NCBI GenBank assembly: GCA_016303035.1
Contig: JAEDML010000031.1
Coordinates: 1 to 10,332 of the forward strand
Length of the DNA: 10,332 nucleotides
DNA from: Clostridiaceae bacterium
Lineage (GTDB): Bacteria > Bacillota > Clostridia > Oscillospirales > Acutalibacteraceae
Reading direction: 5' to 3'
Of this stretch, positions 6,653 to 10,332 are shown one piece after another. Within the stretch, counting starts at the first letter, position 1. Every line of letters begins with the position of its first letter. The position numbers and the translations under genes were made by a program. A model generated the notes under the pieces. It did no database searches and had not been told where the DNA came from. It saw only the letters and a list, made by a program, of their open reading frames with translations.

Positions 6653-8524
6653 TTAAATTTCTCTGAAGCTTAAAACCACCTTAAACAAATCTCCGTCCAC
6701 GGTAATGCTCATCTTGCCGTTTTGCAGCTCAACAAGGCTCCTTGCAATGGACAAGCCTAAGCCGCTGCCCTCGGTGCTTCTTGATTTATCTCCTCTGACA
6801 AATCGCTCCATAAGCTCCTCGGGGGAAACATTAAGCTCATACCTTGAAATGTTGCGGAACATAATATCAACCGTTCCGCCACGCCTAATAATATCAATAT
6901 AAACACGCGATGAAGGCGGCGAGTACTTGCAGACATTGCTCATAAGATTTTCAAAAACACGCCAAAGGCGCCGCGGGTCCGCGAAAATTTTTACACCGTC
7001 CTCAGGTATGTTAAGCACCGGTGTGATTTCCGATTTACGCATTCGGTCGTCAAATTCGCCTACCGTCTGTGCCAGCAGTACGCCGACCTCGCACTCGGTA
7101 AGATGTACCGATAGGTTACCGGTTGAAGCCTTGGAGGCTTCAACAAGGTCCTCGATAAGCTTTTTCAGGCGCGAGGACTGCCTGTCAAGCACCTGCGTGT
7201 ATTCCCGTATTTTTTCATCCTCGGGATTTTCCTTTTTTATAAGGTCAACATAGTTGATAATAGATGTAAGCGGAGTTTTAATATCGTGCGAAACATTTGT
7301 TATAAGCTCGGTCTTAAAGCGTTCGCTTTTAATGCGCTCGTTTACAGCGGTTTGCAGTCCCTTATTGATGTTGTTAAGGCTTTCACCGAAGTTCTTAAAA
7401 CCGCCGCGCATATGCGAAGTATCAATTTTATATTCAAGATCGCCTGCGGCAATTTTTTCACCGCCGCGGCGCAGTCTGTCAAGCATAACCGCTATGTATA
7501 TAACGCACGAAAGCAGCAATAAGCTGATAAATGCCCACCAAATGAGCAAATTATCAATTTCATAGGCGCAGTTTATTATAATTAACAATTCAATAAAAAG
7601 TATTGCGCCTGCCGCCGCCGCAGTTTTCCAGACAATAGGCAGATTTTTGATAAGAAAGCGCACAGCTTTTAAAACCGTTCTGTAAACAAAAACTATTAAA
7701 CGGTATAAAACGGTGTTTTTTATAAGCGTTCCCGTTTTTATACGCGTTGCCATACTCATTGTATAGCCTATAAGCAAAAAATACAATACCGTACAAACCG
7801 CAATTAAGGAGATTATTACTGCCGACATATTATTAAAGCTGTCAATTACGGCAAATCCTATTCCGAAAGCCGTTATTTCAAGCGCGGTTAAAACATCAAA
7901 AGGCAGCCTGTCAAAGCGATTGAGCGTGACTGTATCGGAACCTTTCCTATGTCCTGCCGAACAGTAAAGAAAAATCAGCAGAACAGCTGACAGAACAAGT
8001 GAAATTACTGCCGATACAATTATTGAAAATCGGAATTTATAACCGTTATCAATCAAGGTATTTGTCAAATACACAGTATCGCTGTATTCAAGCTTTTTCG
8101 GTATATATACCCTAAATTCAAGGTATGAATCGGCGTATAGCTTTTCGTTTTCGCTGTCATAACCGTAATCGTCGTATTCACCTGATACAGCTATGCTTGA
8201 AGCACTGCAAAGCGTTTCTTCACCATTATAGTTAGAATCAACAATTTCGCCGTCAATACCGGTAATTTCATAAAGATAATTTTTGTCGGAGTAATAGTCG
8301 GATATATTATCCCCCGAATAAAAGAGAGAATGAAGATGATAGGATTCACTCAGTGCCATTGCGGCTAATTTATCTTTTCTTATGCTTTCAAGTGTTCGGG
8401 TGTAGAAATCGTTGTAGGCAAGCACGCCTGTCCCAACTGCGGAAACGGCGGCGACAAATACCGTAAAAAAGGAAAGTATTATCGCGGCGGCCTTTGCCGC
8501 AGTATTACCTATTAGCCTTTTCAT
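6653..8524 (-). CDS. Sensor histidine kinase with two membrane modules and HAMP
   Basis: A 623-residue kinase, long for its class. TM1 (about 11-35) and TM2 (164-188) bracket an extracytoplasmic sensor domain (38-163) rich in Tyr, Asp and Glu. Instead of passing directly to HAMP, the chain has a second membrane block of about four helices (208-228, 233-256, 300-320, 326-346) before a HAMP-like linker (347-400). The catalytic part is complete: H-box ITNVSHDIKTPLTSI with phospho-accepting His413, N-box ENLMSNVCKY (Asn530), a F-box-like ERFVRGDKSRS (573-583) and G-box GSGLGLSIA (586-594). It should autophosphorylate and pass phosphate to the regulator encoded upstream, whose stop overlaps its ATG by four bases (ATGA), a sign of coupled translation. 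The acidic sensor domain could bind a cationic peptide or metal, but no ligand can be deduced. The downstream amidase and TVP38/DedA gene suggest an envelope signal. Confidence 0.95.
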   Translation of the reverse strand: MKRLIGNTAAKAAAIILSFFTVFVAAVSAVGTGVLAYNDFYTRTLESIRKDKLAAMALSESYHLHSLFYSGDNISDYYSDKNYLYEITGIDGEIVDSNYNGEETLCSASSIAVSGEYDDYGYDSENEKLYADSYLEFRVYIPKKLEYSDTVYLTNTLIDNGYKFRFSIIVSAVISLVLSAVLLIFLYCSAGHRKGSDTVTLNRFDRLPFDVLTALEITAFGIGFAVIDSFNNMSAVIISLIAVCTVLYFLLIGYTMSMATRIKTGTLIKNTVLYRLIVFVYRTVLKAVRFLIKNLPIVWKTAAAAGAILFIELLIIINCAYEIDNLLIWWAFISLLLLSCVIYIAVMLDRLRRGGEKIAAGDLEYKIDTSHMRGGFKNFGESLNNINKGLQTAVNERIKSERFKTELITNVSHDIKTPLTSIINYVDLIKKENPEDEKIREYTQVLDRQSSRLKKLIEDLVEASKASTGNLSVHLTECEVGVLLAQTVGEFDDRMRKSEITPVLNIPEDGVKIFADPRRLWRVFENLMSNVCKYSPPSSRVYIDIIRRGGTVDIMFRNISRYELNVSPEELMERFVRGDKSRSTEGSGLGLSIARSLVELQNGKMSITVDGDLFKVVLSFREI

Positions 8525-9222
8525 CTGTCGGCTCCCTCCTCGATTTTATAGCCGCGCGCCCAAACCACCTTTAAATAATGCGGCTCGGCGGGATTTATCT
8601 CAATTTTTTCACGCAGATGTCTTATATGTACGGCGACCGTGCTTTCGGCGCCGAATTCAGCGGTATCGTTCCATACCGCTGAATATATCGCTTTCGGAGA
8701 AAGCACCTCCCCCGGGTGTTTCATTAACAGCTTTAATATTTCAAACTCGGTCGGCGTGAGTGAAACCGCCTCGCCGTCCGCAAAAACCTGCTTGGTTTTA
8801 TCGTTAAGCGATATACCTCCTATCCTGTAATCCGAAGGCTCGCACATTCCGCCGCCTAACTGCATATATCTGCGAAGCTGTGATTTCACCCTCGCTATTA
8901 CCTCAACAGGATTAAAGGGCTTTGTGATATAATCGTCCGCCCCGACATTAAGTCCCAAAATTTTATCGGTATCCTCGCTCTTTGCAGTAAGAAGAATTAC
9001 AGGAATATTGGAAATTTCGCGGATTTTGACCATTGCGGTTATACCGTCGCAGCGCGGCATCATAATATCCATAAGCACAAGCTGTATTTCATTGTTTTTT
9101 ACCGACTCTACCGCCTCGAAGCCGTCATAGGCTTCAATGGTATTAAAGCCCTCTGACTGCATATAAATCTTTAAGGCGGAAACAATGTCGCGCTCATCAT
9201 CGCATATAAGAATATTGTACAT
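8521..9222 (-). CDS. OmpR/PhoB-family response regulator
   Basis: A 233-residue two-domain regulator of normal length. The receiver (1-120) has the acidic pocket Asp8/Asp9, phosphoacceptor Asp52 (LVLMDIMMPRCDG), Thr79 (VILLTAK) and Lys101 (ITKPFNP). After a Gly-rich linker, the winged-helix DNA-binding domain (about 131-228) shows LTPTEFEILKLLMKHPGEVLS, then TVAVHIRHLREKIE as recognition helix and WARGYKI as wing. Phosphorylation by the partner kinase should promote head-to-tail dimer binding to direct repeats. It is the first gene of the operon; ATG has GGAGGA seven bases upstream and a TATAAT box about 37 nt upstream. TTAAGA repeats in 11-bp phase behind its promoter are a plausible autoregulatory site. 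Confidence 0.96.
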   Translation of the reverse strand: MYNILICDDERDIVSALKIYMQSEGFNTIEAYDGFEAVESVKNNEIQLVLMDIMMPRCDGITAMVKIREISNIPVILLTAKSEDTDKILGLNVGADDYITKPFNPVEVIARVKSQLRRYMQLGGGMCEPSDYRIGGISLNDKTKQVFADGEAVSLTPTEFEILKLLMKHPGEVLSPKAIYSAVWNDTAEFGAESTVAVHIRHLREKIEINPAEPHYLKVVWARGYKIEEGADR

Positions 9223-9258
9223 TCAGCCGTCCTCCGAACAGTTTTACTTTATGTTTAT

Positions 9259-9287
9259 ATTATAGCGCTTATCCTTTTAAGAAAAAA
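9259..9287 (-). promoter_or_regulatory. Candidate promoter of the two-component operon
   Basis: On the reverse strand there is a perfect -10 TATAAT (9259-9264), predicting a start near 9252 and a 30-nt leader. At 17 bases the -35 position is only a T-run (TTTTTT, 9282-9287), matching consensus poorly. A good -10 with a poor -35 is typical of promoters that need an activator, which fits the phased repeats just upstream. Confidence 0.6.
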
Positions 9288-9316
9288 GAGCATAAATTAT
9301 TAAGAATTGTTTAAGA
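9277..9316 (+). repeat. TTAAGA direct repeats, candidate response-regulator box
   Basis: TTAAGA occurs at 9277-9282, 9300-9305 and 9311-9316. The last two are extended (TTAAGAATTG and TTAAGATTG) and are 11 bp apart; the first is 23 bp from the second, roughly two more turns. OmpR/PhoB regulators typically bind direct repeats in 11-bp phase. The pair lies about 13 bp upstream of the -35 of the regulator's promoter and directly beside the recombinase -35. The region is AT-rich, so chance occurrence is possible. Confidence 0.45.
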
Positions 9317-9332
9317 TTGAAAAATTTTAAAC
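9309..9332. repeat. Inverted repeat over the recombinase -35
   Basis: Arms GTTTAAGATT and AATTTTAAAC, separated by GAAA, pair at nine of ten positions. The -35 TTGAAA of the recombinase promoter lies in its middle, so a protein bound here could block or redirect transcription. It shares bases with the second TTAAGA repeat. AT-rich sequence lowers confidence. Confidence 0.4.
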
Positions 9333-9345
9333 AAAGTGCTATTAT
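9317..9345 (+). promoter_or_regulatory. Candidate promoter of the tyrosine recombinase gene
   Basis: Forward strand: -35 TTGAAA (9317-9322), 17-base spacer, -10 TATTAT (9340-9345) with an extended TGC before it; each hexamer matches five of six. An overlapping perfect TATAAT (9343-9348) is an alternative -10, but its spacing from the same -35 would be 20. The predicted start is about 27-30 nt before the gene. Confidence 0.6.
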
Positions 9346-9379
9346 AATTACATAATAATATATTTTGTCGGGAGTTGCA

Positions 9380-10332
9380 ATGATGAAACATCAAATTCTT
9401 CTGGACTGTCCGCCGGTAATTCGGGATTTTTTGACATATAACGAAACAATCAAAGGAAAATCCACCCGTTCCGTTGAAGGCTACTACCTTGATTTGCAGA
9501 CCTTTTTCCGATATATTTTGCTGATTAGGAACTTAGTACCTAAAGATACGGAATTTGAAAAAATAGAAATTTCTTCGGTTGATATCGAGCTTATAAAAAC
9601 CATAACTATTTCGGATTTGTATTCCTTCCTTGTATTCTGCAAGGACGAGCGCGGCAACAATACCGCAACAAGAGCGAGAAAAACCTCCACCCTTAGAATT
9701 TTCTTCAAATATCTATCTGCACAGACACATCAGCTTGAAGTTAATCCCGCAGAAATGCTTGAATCCCCCAAAATTAAGCAGTCGCTGCCGAAGCATTTAA
9801 CGCTTGAAGCCTCTCTTGAGCTTTTAGAAGCGGTTGACGGTGACAACAAACAGCGTGATTACTGTATTCTTACCCTGTTTTTAAACTGCGGACTTCGGCT
9901 TTCCGAGCTGTGCGGACTTAATCTCGGCGATATTTCGTCGGAAGGCACCATGACCGTAACCGGTAAAGGCAACAAGGAAAGAATTGTATATCTAAATGAC
10001 GCCTGCCAAAAAGCGCTTAAGGATTACATAGCGGTAAGACCGAACGACGGCATAATCGCGACCGACAGAAACGCGCTTTTCATAAGCCGAAATCACCGAA
10101 GAATCAGCAATAAAACGGTACAGCATATAGTAAAAAGCTATCTTGAAAAAGCAGGCCTTGGCGGCCAAGGCTTTTCCACCCACAAGCTGCGCCACACCGC
10201 GGCTACGCTTATGTATCAATACGGAAATGTTGATATTCGCGTTTTAAAGGATATTTTGGGTCATGCAAACCTCGGAACCACGCAAATTTATACCCATGTT
10301 TCCGACAAGCAGATAAAGCAGGCAACCGACTC
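9380..10332 (+). CDS. XerC/XerD-family tyrosine recombinase, cut by the right edge
   Basis: The frame is open from ATG at 9380 to the right edge (317 residues plus two bases). The SAM-like N-terminal core-binding domain (about 11-125) is followed by the catalytic domain. All active-site residues are visible: Arg173 (CGLRLSELCGL), Lys196 (TGKGNKER), His268 and Arg271 (STHKLRHTAATLMYQYG), His295 (LGHANLGTTQIYTHV) and nucleophile Tyr304. It should cut and rejoin DNA through a 3'-phosphotyrosyl link, most likely resolving chromosome dimers at a dif site. The first catalytic Arg lies 25 residues later than in E. coli XerD (Arg148), largely because of extra sequence around 51-75. GGGAG stands five bases before the first ATG; a second ATG follows at once. 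Only a short tail should be missing. Nothing nearby (no att-like repeats, excisionase or phage genes) suggests a mobile-element integrase, so a housekeeping Xer protein is favoured; XerC versus XerD cannot be settled here. Confidence 0.93.
   Translation, partial: MMKHQILLDCPPVIRDFLTYNETIKGKSTRSVEGYYLDLQTFFRYILLIRNLVPKDTEFEKIEISSVDIELIKTITISDLYSFLVFCKDERGNNTATRARKTSTLRIFFKYLSAQTHQLEVNPAEMLESPKIKQSLPKHLTLEASLELLEAVDGDNKQRDYCILTLFLNCGLRLSELCGLNLGDISSEGTMTVTGKGNKERIVYLNDACQKALKDYIAVRPNDGIIATDRNALFISRNHRRISNKTVQHIVKSYLEKAGLGGQGFSTHKLRHTAATLMYQYGNVDIRVLKDILGHANLGTTQIYTHVSDKQIKQATD

Noticed and set aside
9484..9708. Reverse-strand 74-codon frame inside the recombinase gene
   Set aside because: It is antisense to the conserved N-terminal domain of the recombinase and resembles no protein I recognise.
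9380..10332. Integrase of an integrated element, making the leftward genes its cargo
   Set aside because: The protein is Xer-like, points away from the other genes, and no attachment-site repeats, excisionase, relaxase or phage genes are seen.

Overview
The window looks like the chromosome of a low-to-mid-GC Gram-positive anaerobe, most likely a member of the Clostridia (Ruminococcaceae/Oscillospiraceae-like). I infer this from AGGAGG-type ribosome sites, sigma-A-like promoters, tightly packed genes, a fused ATPase-FtsX exporter, a dlt-like acylation cluster and Firmicutes-style two-component genes. No taxonomic search was possible. Nine protein genes cover nearly everything. Eight read leftward and one (Xer-type recombinase) reads rightward. 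No RNA genes, CRISPR arrays or insertion sequences were seen.

Right to left: a partial tyrosine recombinase (9380 to the right edge, plus strand) diverges from an OmpR-type response regulator across a 157-nt AT-rich intergenic region. That region holds promoters for both directions, an 11-bp-phased TTAAGA repeat and an overlapping inverted repeat. The response regulator overlaps its histidine kinase by 4 nt (ATGA). The kinase is followed after 16 nt by a membrane-anchored N-acetylmuramoyl-L-alanine amidase, which overlaps a TVP38/DedA-family membrane protein by 35 nt. These four genes look like one operon.

Next, a strong extended -10 promoter with a 21-bp near-palindrome over its expected start site drives a 919-residue ABC exporter that fuses ATPase and MacB/FtsX-type permease. 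Downstream is a dlt-like cassette: adenylation enzyme (GTG start), carrier protein, and an MBOAT O-acyltransferase cut off by the left edge. This cassette has a candidate promoter inside the last codons of the exporter gene, and a perfect 12-1-12 inverted repeat covers its expected start site.

Taken together this reads as a cell-envelope locus: sense (kinase), respond (regulator), remodel peptidoglycan (amidase), move lipid or solute (TVP38/DedA, ABC exporter) and acylate an extracytoplasmic polymer (dlt-like genes). The most notable point is that the adenylation enzyme, although DltA-like overall, has Ser200 where amino-acid-activating domains carry the aspartate that binds the substrate amino group. 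The cassette may therefore load something other than D-alanine.
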